NCBI RefSeq assembly: GCF_002723615.1
Contig: NZ_KZ304956.1
Span: 1 to 64,000 of the forward strand
Length of the DNA stretch: 64,000 bases
Reading direction: 5' to 3'
Origin: Limimaricola cinnabarinus
GTDB taxonomy: Bacteria; Pseudomonadota; Alphaproteobacteria; Rhodobacterales; Rhodobacteraceae
Both the position numbers and the translations under genes were made by a program. Of this stretch, positions 17,221 to 25,858 are shown in pieces (position 1 is the stretch's first letter; each line of letters opens with the position of its first letter). Under the pieces are notes generated by a model. It did not search any database and had not been told where the DNA came from. It saw nothing but the letters and a program-made list of their open reading frames with translations.

Positions 17221-17970
17221 ATGGACAACGGCACTTATGTTTCGCTGTCGCTGGCCACGGCGATGCACAACGCGCTCGACGTGACGGCCAACAACATCGC
17301 CAATGCCAACACCGCCGGCTTCAAGGGCGAGCGGGTGGTGTTCGACAGCTACCTGCACCGCGAGACCGGCCTCGATGGCGGCCAGGACACCGACTTCCTG
17401 ATCGACCGGGGCTCCTACATGAACCCCGAGCAGGGCGCGATGACCCGCACCGGCAACCCGCTCGACCTTGCGCTGCAGGGCGATGCCTGGTTCGGCTACG
17501 AGACCGGCGACGGGCGCACCGCCTATGGCCGCGACGGGCGCTTCGCGCTCGACCCCGACGGCACGCTGGTCACCCTCAACGGCGCCAAGGTGCTCGATGC
17601 GGGCGGCGCGCCGATCGCGCTGCCGCCCGATCTGGGCGGCGATGTCTCGATCAGCCAGGACGGCGCGATCTCGACCATGGCGGGCGGGGTGATCGGCCGG
17701 ATCGGCCTGTTCGAGCTGCCCGACCTGCAATCTTACGAGCGCCTCGGCGCGGGCATGTTCCTTCCGCCCGAGGGGGCCGAGGGGGCGCGCGCCGCCACCG
17801 ACGGCACCCGCGTCATGCAAGGCATGATCGAGGCGAGCAACATCCAGCCGGTGGTCGAGATGACCCGGCTGATGTCGATCCAGCAGGCCTATGAGCGCGC
17901 GCTCAAGCTGGTGAGCGGCGAGGACGACCTCACGCGCGACATGCTGCGCCGCATCGGCAGCGTCAGCTGA
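17221..17970 (+). CDS. flgF: Flagellar basal-body rod protein FlgF
   Basis: FlgF is a proximal-rod subunit. The 249-residue product has the rod-family N-terminus (ALDVTANNIANANTAGFKGE) and C-terminus (VVEMTRLMSIQQAYERALKLV). It is shorter than FlgG and lies directly before it, as in most flgF-flgG operons. I chose ATG 17221 because MDNGTYVSLS is the family start; an ATG 24 bases upstream is less likely. Confidence 0.94.
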   Translation: MDNGTYVSLSLATAMHNALDVTANNIANANTAGFKGERVVFDSYLHRETGLDGGQDTDFLIDRGSYMNPEQGAMTRTGNPLDLALQGDAWFGYETGDGRTAYGRDGRFALDPDGTLVTLNGAKVLDAGGAPIALPPDLGGDVSISQDGAISTMAGGVIGRIGLFELPDLQSYERLGAGMFLPPEGAEGARAATDGTRVMQGMIEASNIQPVVEMTRLMSIQQAYERALKLVSGEDDLTRDMLRRIGSVS

Positions 17971-18004
17971 TCCCTTTTCACGGACCCGACACAGGAGCCC
18001 GACC

Positions 18005-18790
18005 ATGAAAGCCCTCGGAATCGCCGCGACCGGCATGCTGGCCCAGCAGACCAATGTCGATGTCATCTCCAACAACATCGCCAACGCCAACACCACCGGC
18101 TTCAAATCGAGCCGGGCGGCGTTCCAGGACCTGATCTACGAGACGGTGCGCCGCGAGGGCGCGCTCACCTCCGAAGCCGGGACCGCGCGGCCCACCGGCG
18201 TCGATATCGGCTTTGGCGTGGAGACCGCCGGAACCGTGCGGCTCAACACCCAAGGCGGGCTTCTGGCGACCGAGAACCAGCTCGATCTGGCGATCGACGG
18301 GCGCGGCTTCTTCGCGGTCAACCTGCCCGATGGCGGCCAGGCCTTCACCCGCGACGGCGCCTTCCAGCTTTCGGCCGAGGGGCAGCTCGTCACCCTGCAG
18401 GGCTACGAGCTCGACCCCGGCATCGTCGTGCCCGACAACACCACCCAGATCGAGGTCTCCGAGCAGGGCGTGGTCATGGCCTATGTCGGCGGCGATCCCG
18501 CGCCGGTCGAGCTGGGGCGGATCACCATGTCGACCTTCACCAACGCCGCCGGCATGCGCCAGCTCGGCGGCAACCTGCTGGAGGCCACCACCGCCTCGGG
18601 CGATGCGGTGCCCGCCAATCCCGGCGACGAAGGCATCGGCATCCTGCGGCAGGGCTATCTGGAGAACTCCAACGTCAACATCATCCAGCAGATCACCGAC
18701 CTGATCTCGGCGCAGCGCGCCTACGAGATGAACTCCAAGTCGCTCGAGACGGCCGACCAGATGATGACCGCCGCCAACCAGATCAAGTGA
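18005..18790 (+). CDS. flgG: Flagellar distal rod protein FlgG
   Basis: FlgG builds the distal rod. The 261-residue product starts MKALGIAATGMLAQQTNVDV, carries the NNIANANTTGFK motif and ends with the helix TDLISAQRAYEMNSKSLETADQ (the family signature is at residues 232-250). Length is exactly that of FlgG. AGGAG lies before the ATG. It sits 34 bases after flgF and overlaps flgA by one base. Confidence 0.96.
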   Translation: MKALGIAATGMLAQQTNVDVISNNIANANTTGFKSSRAAFQDLIYETVRREGALTSEAGTARPTGVDIGFGVETAGTVRLNTQGGLLATENQLDLAIDGRGFFAVNLPDGGQAFTRDGAFQLSAEGQLVTLQGYELDPGIVVPDNTTQIEVSEQGVVMAYVGGDPAPVELGRITMSTFTNAAGMRQLGGNLLEATTASGDAVPANPGDEGIGILRQGYLENSNVNIIQQITDLISAQRAYEMNSKSLETADQMMTAANQIK

Positions 18791-19455
18791 TGCGCGCGCT
18801 GGCCCTTCTCGCGGCGCTCGCCGCCCCGCTCGCGCTGCCCGCGGCCGGCACCGCCGCGCCGCTGCCGGTGCTGGTCGAAGAGCGCGCGCGCGACCATCTG
18901 GGCCCCGCCCTGCCCGGGCGGGCCGAGTTCGAGATCGGCTTTGCCGGTCAGCCGCCCAATGAGGCCGCCTTCATCGCCGAATTCTGGATGGACCCGGCCT
19001 CGGGCCGCTTCGTCGCCAATGCCGTCGACGAGACCGGCGGGCTGCACCGCGTCAGCGGGCTCGCCGCCGTGATGGTGCCGCTGCCGGTCCCGAACCGGCG
19101 GCTGATGCCCGGCGACATCGTCGCGGAGGCCGATCTGACCGAGCTGCGTCTGCCGCAGGCCCGGCTCGGCCCCTATGCGGTGATCGAGCCCGAGGCGGTG
19201 ATCGGCATGCAGGTGCGCCGGATGCTGCCCGAGGGCCGCCCCGTCATGGTGCAATCGGTGATGCAGCCCCTCGTGATCGACCGCGGCGACGAGGTCACCA
19301 TCACCTTTTCGGACGGCGCGATGCGTCTCACCGCGCCGGGCCGGGCGCTGTCGGACGCGCATCGCGGACAGGAGGTCCGCATCGTCAACACGTCGAGCAA
19401 CACCACCCTCACCGGCACCGCCATGGCCGAGGGCATCGTGGAGGTCACCCGTTGA
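18790..19455 (+). CDS. flgA: Flagella P-ring formation protein FlgA
   Basis: FlgA is the periplasmic chaperone for assembly of FlgI into the P-ring. The 221-residue product has a signal peptide (about 1-22) and the SAF domain in its C-terminal half (VPVPNRRLMPGDIV-type start, about residue 100, through RPVMVQSVMQPLVI). The ATG at 18790 overlaps the flgG stop. The end overlaps the start of flgH. Confidence 0.9.
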   Translation: MRALALLAALAAPLALPAAGTAAPLPVLVEERARDHLGPALPGRAEFEIGFAGQPPNEAAFIAEFWMDPASGRFVANAVDETGGLHRVSGLAAVMVPLPVPNRRLMPGDIVAEADLTELRLPQARLGPYAVIEPEAVIGMQVRRMLPEGRPVMVQSVMQPLVIDRGDEVTITFSDGAMRLTAPGRALSDAHRGQEVRIVNTSSNTTLTGTAMAEGIVEVTR

Positions 19456-20228
19456 GCTTGAGCCATCTGCGCCCCCTGCCCGTCCTGATGCTGGGGGCGG
19501 CGCTGCTGTCGGGCTGCGGCGCGGCGCGCGACCGCTTCGACCGCGAGCCGCAGACCACCGCCATCGCGGTGAACCCGGCGACCATCCCCGAGGCGGCCGC
19601 CGTCTCTGTGCCGATGCCGCCGCCTGCCCCCCCGCGCGTCTACCAGCGCGCCGAGGCGGCCTCGCTTTGGGAGCGCAGCGGCTCGGGCGGCTTCTTCGCC
19701 GATCAGCGCGCCAGCCAGGTCGGCGACATCCTCACCGTCGACATCGAGATCGACGACCGCGCCCAGCTCAGGAATGCGGGCCAGCGCTCGCGCGATGGGC
19801 AGAGCACGCTCGCCTTCCCGGCCCTGTTCGGCTACGGCACCCAGATCGACCGGATCCTGCCCGGCGTCGGCCCCGACGACCTGCCGCAGGGCGACCTCGT
19901 CGATATCGGCTCCTCGACCGACGTCTCGGGCTCGGGCTCGATCACCCGCACCGAATCGATCGAGCTGAAGGTCGCGGCGCTGGTGGTGCAGATGCTGCCC
20001 AACGGCAATCTCGTCATTGCGGGCCGTCAGGAGGTCAAGGTGAACCAGGAGCTGCGCGAGCTGCGTGTCGCGGGGATCATCCGGCCCGAGGATATCCAGA
20101 TGAACAACACCATTCCCTATGAGAAGATCGCCGAGGCGCGCATCACCTATGGCGGGCGCGGGCAGCTGTCGCGCACCCAAGAGCGCGGCTATGGCGAGGA
20201 TGCGATGGACATCATCTTGCCCTACTGA
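19452..20228 (+). CDS. flgH: Flagellar L-ring lipoprotein FlgH
   Basis: FlgH forms the L-ring in the outer membrane. The 258-residue product has a lipoprotein signal with lipobox LLSGC (Cys near residue 22) and the FlgH signatures SLWERSGSGGFFADQRA and VGDILTVDIEIDDRAQL, plus the conserved end (ITYGGRGQLSRTQERGYGED). The start is a TTG at 19452 that overlaps the flgA TGA; a second TTG at 19458 is possible. No ATG is suitably placed, so a TTG start is likely. Confidence 0.93.
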   Translation: MSLSHLRPLPVLMLGAALLSGCGAARDRFDREPQTTAIAVNPATIPEAAAVSVPMPPPAPPRVYQRAEAASLWERSGSGGFFADQRASQVGDILTVDIEIDDRAQLRNAGQRSRDGQSTLAFPALFGYGTQIDRILPGVGPDDLPQGDLVDIGSSTDVSGSGSITRTESIELKVAALVVQMLPNGNLVIAGRQEVKVNQELRELRVAGIIRPEDIQMNNTIPYEKIAEARITYGGRGQLSRTQERGYGEDAMDIILPY

Positions 20229-20290
20229 CAGGCAAATGCCGCCACGAAGAGGGGGCATCAAGGACCGAACGCACAACACGCGATGGTCCG

Positions 20291-20950
20291 ATGAAATCCA
20301 TGATCCTGATCGTTTCCCTGCCGCTGGCCTCCCTCGCGGGCGGCTACGCGGCCGGGGTGTATCTCGTGCCCGACAAAGCCGGTCTCGCAAGCGAGGCCGC
20401 CGCGGCCGAGCCGCCAGCGGAGGGGGCGGCCCCCCAGGCGGCCCCGGGCATCCCCCCCGCGCCGGTCGATCCAGATGGCGACAGCGAGGCGCACGCGGCC
20501 GAAGACGCGGCCCATGCCGAGACCGGCCCCGATCCGGCACAGGCGGCACAGCTCCTGCAGATCGGGCGGCTGACGGTGCCGGTGCTGAAGCCGCGCAGCA
20601 TCACCTATGTCGTGGCCGACATCGCGCTTGCCTTGCCGGCGGCGGATCTGGTCGCGCAGGTCGAGGACAGCCCCGCGACATTGATGCGGATGCGCGACGC
20701 GGTGCTCGCCTCGCTGAGCGAGGCGGCCGCCTCCCCGGCGATGACCGGCCCCGCAATCGACACCGATGCGCTCTCCGCGCGGGTGCTGGGCGATCTCAAG
20801 GCGATCGGCATGCCGGTCGAGGAGGTGCTGTTTCCGAATCTCTTCAAGCAGGACGTGGCCCGGCAGGACATTCCGCAGCGCCAGCAGCAGGCCGCCGCCA
20901 TGACGGCCCCCGCGGCCCCGGAGGCCCCGCAGGCACAGCTGACCAATTGA
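20291..20950 (+). CDS. FliL-like membrane-anchored flagellar protein (putative)
   Basis: The 219-residue product has an N-terminal hydrophobic segment (about 3-24), a long Ala/Pro/Glu-rich linker (about 30-80) and a C-terminal domain. That domain's segment ITYVVADIALALP and following helix LMRMRDAVLASLSE resemble the periplasmic FliL fold. It lacks other motifs. A second FliL-like gene next to flgH would be a paralogue of the fliL at 1233-1799. It lies 62 bases after flgH, with a weak hairpin in the gap (ATGCCGCC / GGGGGCAT). The family call is tentative; a stator-associated role is inferred. Confidence 0.5.
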   Translation: MKSMILIVSLPLASLAGGYAAGVYLVPDKAGLASEAAAAEPPAEGAAPQAAPGIPPAPVDPDGDSEAHAAEDAAHAETGPDPAQAAQLLQIGRLTVPVLKPRSITYVVADIALALPAADLVAQVEDSPATLMRMRDAVLASLSEAAASPAMTGPAIDTDALSARVLGDLKAIGMPVEEVLFPNLFKQDVARQDIPQRQQQAAAMTAPAAPEAPQAQLTN

Positions 20951-20971
20951 GCGCGGCGCGCCGCCCCGCCT

Positions 20972-20998
20972 TGAGCCGGCCGAGGCTGGTGCGGCTCA
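20972..20998. terminator. Convergent hairpin between FliL-like gene and flgD
   Basis: TGAGCCG (20972-20978) and CGGCTCA (20992-20998) form a perfect seven-base-pair stem. It overlaps the flgD stop codon and lies 22 bases past the plus-strand stop. No U-run is present, so it is a weak two-way terminator at best. Confidence 0.3.
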
Positions 20999-21664
20999 GC
21001 GGATGCTGACGATGCTGTCGGCCGCGATCTCGGCGCCGGAGGCCAGCTGCAGCATCGCCGCGCCGTCGCGGAAGGCGACCCGCTCGACCTGCGCCTCGGC
21101 ATAGGTGGTGAAGAACACCGGCTCCTCCTCGGCGTCGATCGCGTCGATCTCGACCGTGAAGCTGCCATCGGGCACAGGCAGCCCCTCGCGGTCGAGCCCG
21201 TCCCAGACGACCTCGTGGCGCGCCTCCGCCGCGACCGGCAGCCCGTCGATGCGCCGCAGCTCGGTGCCGTCCTCGGCGAGGATCCGCGCCGAGACCGACT
21301 TTGCCTCGCCGTTCAGCGCATAGGAAAAGACGCCCCTGCCATCGGCCAGCGCGACCCTCTCGCTCGGGGCCAGCACCTCGCGCCCGATCAGCGTCGCGTC
21401 ATCGCGCGCATTGGCGGCCGAGAGCCGGGTCTCGATCTTTTCCAGCGTCTCGTTGGTGGTGATCGACTGCTCGACCTGGGTGAGCTGCGCGAGCTGCGAC
21501 ACGAAGGTGGTCGAATCCATCGGCTCCAGCGGGTCCTGGTTGGAAACCTGCGCGATCAGCAGCGTCAGGAAGCTCTGGTAATCGGCGTCGAGCTTGTCGC
21601 GGCTCTGGGCGGCGGCGCTGGTGGCGGTTGCCGGTGTGGCGCTGGGCGCGGAAACGCTGTCCAT
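20996..21664 (-). CDS. flgD: Flagellar hook assembly protein FlgD
   Basis: FlgD caps the growing hook. The 222-residue product shows the FlgD N-terminal motif (YQSFLTLLIAQVSNQDPLEP, about residues 29-48, followed by MDSTTFVSQLAQLTQVEQ) and a C-terminal Ig/FLG-like domain (VVWDGLDREGLPVPDGSFTV). I chose ATG 21664, with GGAG seven bases upstream; the open frame further upstream is non-coding. It follows fliK closely, as is common. Confidence 0.93.
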   Translation of the reverse strand: MDSVSAPSATPATATSAAAQSRDKLDADYQSFLTLLIAQVSNQDPLEPMDSTTFVSQLAQLTQVEQSITTNETLEKIETRLSAANARDDATLIGREVLAPSERVALADGRGVFSYALNGEAKSVSARILAEDGTELRRIDGLPVAAEARHEVVWDGLDREGLPVPDGSFTVEIDAIDAEEEPVFFTTYAEAQVERVAFRDGAAMLQLASGAEIAADSIVSIR

Positions 21665-21683
21665 CTGGGGGCTCCGATCGGCC

Positions 21684-23141
21684 TTAGGTGAGAATGTCGA
21701 GTTGCCCGTCGCCCGCGGCGGCGCCTTCGGGTGCGGCGGCGGTGGACGGGTCGGGGGTGGCGGCAGGGTCGACGGTGTCGGCGGTGCCGTCCTCGCCGGG
21801 CGCGCCGCGCGGCCGGGCATGTGGCGCGGCGCCCTCGCGCCCGCGCCCCTCGCCCCGCTCGAAGGATTCGAAGCTGAGCTGGCTCTCGTCCTGCGCGGCA
21901 CCGCTTTCGGCCAGAAGGTTCATCAGGCCGTCGCGGTCGCCGCGCAGCGCCTGCAGCACGGTCTGGTTCTCGGCGCGGATGACCACCTTGAGCTGGCCCG
22001 CCTCGCGGCTCAGCTCGATCTCGATCTCTCCGAGCCCCCCGGGGGTGAGCGCGATCCGCGTGCGGCCCTCGACGATCGAGGTTTCGCGGATCTGCGCGGT
22101 CAGCGCCCGCGAAAAGCCGCTCGGCGGCGGTGCCGGCGCGGGCGGCGCTGCGGGCGCCTTCAGGGGCGCGGCCGTCTCGACGCCGCGCGCGGGCGCGGCC
22201 CCCGGCTCCGCGCCGGGCAGATCGCCCCCCGGATGATCCGGCCCGCCCACCGCCGTCTCGCCGCCGATGAGCCGCGCCTCCGAGATCAGCGCCGAAAAGC
22301 TCAAGGGTGCTTGCGCAGGGGCCTGCGCGATCGCGGCGGGTGCGGCCTGCGCCGCCTGTCCGGGGGCTGCGCTCCTTTCCGACGACGCGCCCGGCGCGCC
22401 CGCCCGTTCGTGGCCGGGGGCGAGAGCCTGAAGCGGTGTCGGCGGGCCATCGGGCGCCTTGGCGCGCGCAAAGGGCAGCGCGGCGGCGGCCATCCCCGGC
22501 TCGGCGGTGGCGGTCGCCCCGGCCGGGGCGGGCGGCGCACCGGCGCTGTCATGCACCGGCGAAGGATGCGCCGGAGCGGGAACCGCGCGCCCGGCAGCGC
22601 CGCCCATCGCCGTCGCGGCGGTGTCGAGCAGGTCCGAAATCCGGGTCAGGGCGGCAACCACGCGCCCCGGCGCGGCCCCGCCCATCGCCCTCTCCACTGC
22701 CGCGACCGCCTGCGCCGATCCGGGCGGCACCGCGAAGATCAGGGCCGAAGCCGGGCCGGTCTCCTGCCCGGCGGGGAGCAATGCCCCGGCCAACTCGGTG
22801 CCATGGGCGGCGTCGAACCCGGCGATCGCCTCGCGCAGTCCGGCCTGCATCTGCGTGATGGCGTCCGCCTGCGCCGCCGCGTCGCCACCGGCGGCGGCAA
22901 GCTGCGCCAGCCCGTCCTGCGCCACGGCCTCGAGCTCGGCCTGCAGCGCATCGAGCGGCTGCGCCGCTGTCGCCCGTGCGGGTGCTGCGGCTTGCGCCGC
23001 CTGCCCTTCGGGCGCGCGGCCCTGCTGGGCGCTGAGAAGACCGGCAAAGCCCGAAGCGGCCGCGCCGGCCGCGCCTGATGCCCGCAGCCCCGCCAGGGGC
23101 GGCGTCTGCCCGGCCGGCAGGGAGGGGGCTGGCACGATCAT
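21684..23141 (-). CDS. fliK: Flagellar hook-length control protein FliK
   Basis: FliK measures hook length and switches the export specificity. The 485-residue product has a long, disordered Ala/Pro-rich N-terminal region and the conserved C-terminal Flg_hook domain at about residues 340-430, with the signature IALTPGGLGEIEIEL. It lies between an unknown gene (8-base gap) and flgD (19-base gap), a normal fliK-flgD arrangement. The repetitive N-terminus is typical for a molecular ruler. Confidence 0.9.
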   Translation of the reverse strand: MIVPAPSLPAGQTPPLAGLRASGAAGAAASGFAGLLSAQQGRAPEGQAAQAAAPARATAAQPLDALQAELEAVAQDGLAQLAAAGGDAAAQADAITQMQAGLREAIAGFDAAHGTELAGALLPAGQETGPASALIFAVPPGSAQAVAAVERAMGGAAPGRVVAALTRISDLLDTAATAMGGAAGRAVPAPAHPSPVHDSAGAPPAPAGATATAEPGMAAAALPFARAKAPDGPPTPLQALAPGHERAGAPGASSERSAAPGQAAQAAPAAIAQAPAQAPLSFSALISEARLIGGETAVGGPDHPGGDLPGAEPGAAPARGVETAAPLKAPAAPPAPAPPPSGFSRALTAQIRETSIVEGRTRIALTPGGLGEIEIELSREAGQLKVVIRAENQTVLQALRGDRDGLMNLLAESGAAQDESQLSFESFERGEGRGREGAAPHARPRGAPGEDGTADTVDPAATPDPSTAAAPEGAAAGDGQLDILT

Positions 23142-23149
23142 GTCGGGGC

Positions 23150-23920
23150 TCAGCCTTCGCGGGCGGTTTCGTCCTGCGCGGTGCGGGCATGGCGCAGCAC
23201 CGCATCGACGCGCTCGCCGATCTCCCGCAGCCAGGCGTCATGCGTCCGCGCCTCGGGCGCGAAGCGGACCAGATCGGCCGTGGCGCACCCCGCCGCGGGC
23301 GGCACGAAGCTCGCATCGAGCGCGCAGAGATAGTCGCGCAGGCGCGGGCTGTTCAGGAACTCGGGGCCGCAGAGAAGCGCGTCGGGCTCGGAGCCGCGCA
23401 CGACCGCGCCGGTCCACAGGCTGGCCAGCGCGGTGGCAAGGCCGATGCGGAAGGGGGCGGGCATGAGGCCGAGCCGCGCCATTTCGGGGCTGTGGGCCAG
23501 CGCGTCGTAGCCCTGCGCCATCAGGTAGAGCGCCTCGGTCTCGCGCTCGATGGGAAAGAGGCCGCGCTGCACCGCATCGATCAGAAGCTCGCCCACCAGC
23601 CGCCCCGCGAGCCCGGCGCGGGCGGCATCGCCTGCGCCGGGCCGCAGCGCGGCCTGGTCGAGGATCATCACCAGCGCCCCTTGCGGGGCGTCCACCGCCA
23701 GCTCTTCCTCTATCACGTCGCCAAGCGCCAGCGCCGGCAGAAGCTCGGTCTGCTCGGGCAGGATCTGCACGCCCGCCCCGTGGCCACCGCGCGCCAGGCC
23801 GATCCGCCGCATCGGCACCAGCGCGTCGAGAAGGGCCCCGAGGCGGGCGCCGCCGTCGCTGTCTTCGGCGCATGCGATATCGCCGCGCCAGATGGCTTCG
23901 AGAAGGTCACTGCTCTGCAT
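23150..23920 (-). CDS. Unknown protein of the motB-fliK operon
   Basis: Not recognised. The product (256 residues from ATG 23920) has no signal peptide or membrane segment. It is mainly helical, with alternating Leu/Ala-rich helices (LAGRLVGELLIDAVQRGLF, about residues 110-128) and a central stretch of beta-type sequence. The start is supported by AGGGCGG upstream; the open frame continues to 24061 through a proline/arginine-rich stretch that looks non-coding. Position eight bases before fliK and downstream of motB points to a motility role, perhaps in export or the C-ring, but nothing in the sequence shows which. Confidence 0.55.
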   Translation of the reverse strand: MQSSDLLEAIWRGDIACAEDSDGGARLGALLDALVPMRRIGLARGGHGAGVQILPEQTELLPALALGDVIEEELAVDAPQGALVMILDQAALRPGAGDAARAGLAGRLVGELLIDAVQRGLFPIERETEALYLMAQGYDALAHSPEMARLGLMPAPFRIGLATALASLWTGAVVRGSEPDALLCGPEFLNSPRLRDYLCALDASFVPPAAGCATADLVRFAPEARTHDAWLREIGERVDAVLRHARTAQDETAREG

Positions 23921-24074
23921 CGATCCGCCCTGTTTTCCGGGTCTGGTTAGCTCTCCCGCCCCACGCCGCTTTGCGGTTCGTGTCTCGGGTCTCGGGTCTT
24001 TTCGCCCCGCCGCGGGCCTGTCCGCGGTGCCTGTTCGGGGCCTGTTCAGATTGTCGGCCAAATGAGGCCGAAAT

Positions 24075-24099
24075 GGGGCAGAAGCGTGGCCCCTGCCCC
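24075..24099 (-). terminator. Possible hairpin after motB
   Basis: GGGGCAG (24075-24081) can pair with CTGCCCC (24093-24099). The stem lies about 60 bases beyond the motB stop on minus and is followed by ATTTCGGCC. The 236-base gap between motB and the next gene also holds short direct repeats (TCTCGGG and GCCTGTYC). Weak evidence. Confidence 0.3.
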
Positions 24100-24156
24100 G
24101 CGGGCGCCATGATCGTGACCGATCTGCATCACCCCCGACAGGCCGCCCCGCCCCGC

Positions 24157-25140
24157 TCAGCGCGGCGCGGCGGCGGCCTCCTGCCCCGGATCGGGATATT
24201 CCAGCAACAGGCCGATCCGCCTGTTCTGCGGCGCTTCGGGCCGGTCGGGATAAAGCGGCTGCGTATCGGCGAGGCCGCTCACCCGGGCGATCCGCTCGGG
24301 CGGGAACCCGGCCTCGATCAGCGCACGCCGCGTGGCATTGGCGCGGTCCGAGGAGAGCTCCCAGTTGCCATAATCGTTCTGCCGTGCAAACGGCAGCGAA
24401 TCCGTGTGCCCCGAGATCGCGAGGTCATGCGTCATCTCGCGCACCGTCTCGCCGACGATCTCGATCAGCGCGCGGGTCTGCGGCACGATGCGGGCGCTGC
24501 CGGTGGCGAACATCGGGCGCTCCTCCTCGTCGAGGATCTGCATCAGGAGCCCCTCGGGCGTGCGGTCGAGACGCAGGTTGTCGCCGATCTCGGCCAGCGC
24601 CGGCTCGGCCGCGATGCGCGCGGCGATCTCCGCCTCGATGGCGTCGAGCCGGGCCTCGCGCCGCTCCTGCGCCGCGCGCATCTGCGCCGCCGCCTCGGCC
24701 ATGCGGCGCGCCTGCAGCTCCTCCTCGGTCGGCGGCGCGGCCTCGGCGGGCAGATACTCGACCACCACCTGCGGCTCGGCATCGCGCAGCCGGCTGTCGA
24801 AGACCTGCAGCGGATCATTCGCGCCGAAATCGGGCAGGTCGGGCGCCTCGACCGGCGGCGCGCCCTCGGAGGCGCGCATCTCCCCGGCCAGTTCGACCAC
24901 CTGCCCGCGCAGCACGCCGTCGGAGCCGCTCGCCCCCACCGCGCTGACCGCGGGGGTGAAATACTCGGCCAGGCCCTCGAGCGTCTCCTCCTCGCTCGCC
25001 GCGAGAATCCACAACAGCAGGAAGAAGGCCATCATCGCGGTCATGAAGTCGGCATAGGCCACCTTCCAGCCGCCGCCATGATGGTCGTCATGGCCGTCAT
25101 CCTCGACCTTCTTGATGATGATCGTCTGGCCGCCGGCCAT
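24157..25140 (-). CDS. motB: Flagellar stator protein MotB
   Basis: MotB anchors the stator to peptidoglycan and, with MotA, conducts ions. The 327-residue product has a His/Asp-rich cytoplasmic N-terminus (HDDHHGGG), one transmembrane helix with the proton-binding Asp in YADFMTAMMAFFLLLW (about residues 29-44), a coiled linker, and the C-terminal OmpA-like peptidoglycan domain (ISGHTDSLPF, about residue 262, and SSDRANATRRAL). The Asp-type helix suggests proton drive. Unusually, motB is not next to motA: the two are separated by three genes and lie on opposite strands. Confidence 0.93.
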   Translation of the reverse strand: MAGGQTIIIKKVEDDGHDDHHGGGWKVAYADFMTAMMAFFLLLWILAASEEETLEGLAEYFTPAVSAVGASGSDGVLRGQVVELAGEMRASEGAPPVEAPDLPDFGANDPLQVFDSRLRDAEPQVVVEYLPAEAAPPTEEELQARRMAEAAAQMRAAQERREARLDAIEAEIAARIAAEPALAEIGDNLRLDRTPEGLLMQILDEEERPMFATGSARIVPQTRALIEIVGETVREMTHDLAISGHTDSLPFARQNDYGNWELSSDRANATRRALIEAGFPPERIARVSGLADTQPLYPDRPEAPQNRRIGLLLEYPDPGQEAAAAPR

Positions 25141-25247
25141 GGCCCGTCCTCCTGCGCGCGCCGGGCGGCGCGCCTGTCATGCCCGCGGCGCCGATGCGGC
25201 GCCGCGGTGCGCTCCTGCGATGTGGTGGCGATGCGCCCCGGGCGGTC

Positions 25248-25694
25248 TCAGCCGACGGTCTCGTCGTCGCGCCGCGCGGTCTCGCGGCTGTAGCGGCCAA
25301 AGCCCACCTTGCGCGCGTAGCTGGCCTTGCGCCGCGAATAGCTCGGCGCCACCAGCGGCATCTCCTCGGGCAGGCCGAAGGCGGCGCGATACTCGGCCTC
25401 GGTCATGCCATGCTCGGCCCCCAGGTGCCGCTTGAGCATCTTGAAGCCCTTGCCGCAGCACAGGCAGAAGACCCTGTCCTCGGTCACGGCGCGCGACAGC
25501 GGGATGGCCGGCGCGAGGCCGCCCTCGGGCGCCGGGGCGGCGGGGGCGGCGGGCGCGTCCTGCGTCTCGATCCCCAGCTCGCGGCGCAGCTTGGCGACCA
25601 GCGCCACGATATCGTCGCTGTCGACATCCGGGCGCGCGGCGTAGGAGGCCACGATGGTGCTGAGCAGTTCGGTCTTCGAATTCGGTTTCGTCAT
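25248..25694 (-). CDS. Ros/MucR-family zinc-finger transcriptional regulator
   Basis: MucR/Ros proteins are small alphaproteobacterial DNA-binding regulators of motility, exopolysaccharide and cell-cycle genes. The 148-residue product has a helical N-terminal oligomerisation part and a Ros-type finger with ligands Cys77, Cys80, His90 and His95, followed by the conserved MTEAEYRAAFGLP segment. ATG 25694 matches the usual start; the frame is open upstream. It lies 107 bases before motB. The 164-base AT-rich stretch upstream may be its own control region. Confidence 0.85.
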   Translation of the reverse strand: MTKPNSKTELLSTIVASYAARPDVDSDDIVALVAKLRRELGIETQDAPAAPAAPAPEGGLAPAIPLSRAVTEDRVFCLCCGKGFKMLKRHLGAEHGMTEAEYRAAFGLPEEMPLVAPSYSRRKASYARKVGFGRYSRETARRDDETVG

Positions 25695-25858
25695 TTCCGC
25701 CCTTTCATCCAGGGTGCATGCCCCTTGCGGCGGTCGGGCGAGGACTGGCGCAGCCTCGACGGCCTCCATGGGCATCTGCAAGTCGAATTCTTCGACGGTA
25801 ACCATACAATTCTTGCAGGTATTGTTGTAGTTTTCAAGAACTCCTTGCCAAGGGGCCA
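25695..25858. promoter_or_regulatory. AT-rich promoter region of the MucR-type gene
   Basis: An island of low G+C (about 25790-25850). On minus, TTGAAA and AAGAAT are 17 bases apart and could be a -35/-10 pair. An inverted repeat TTCTTG...CAAGAA spans about 25810-25840. CAAGAACT (25835-25842) also occurs in the fliF control region at 1858-1865. AT-rich tracts are typical MucR targets, so autoregulation is possible. Confidence 0.4.

Noticed and set aside
17083-18105. 340-codon minus frame opposite flgF
   Set aside because: Shadow of flgF: low-complexity translation and no ribosome site.
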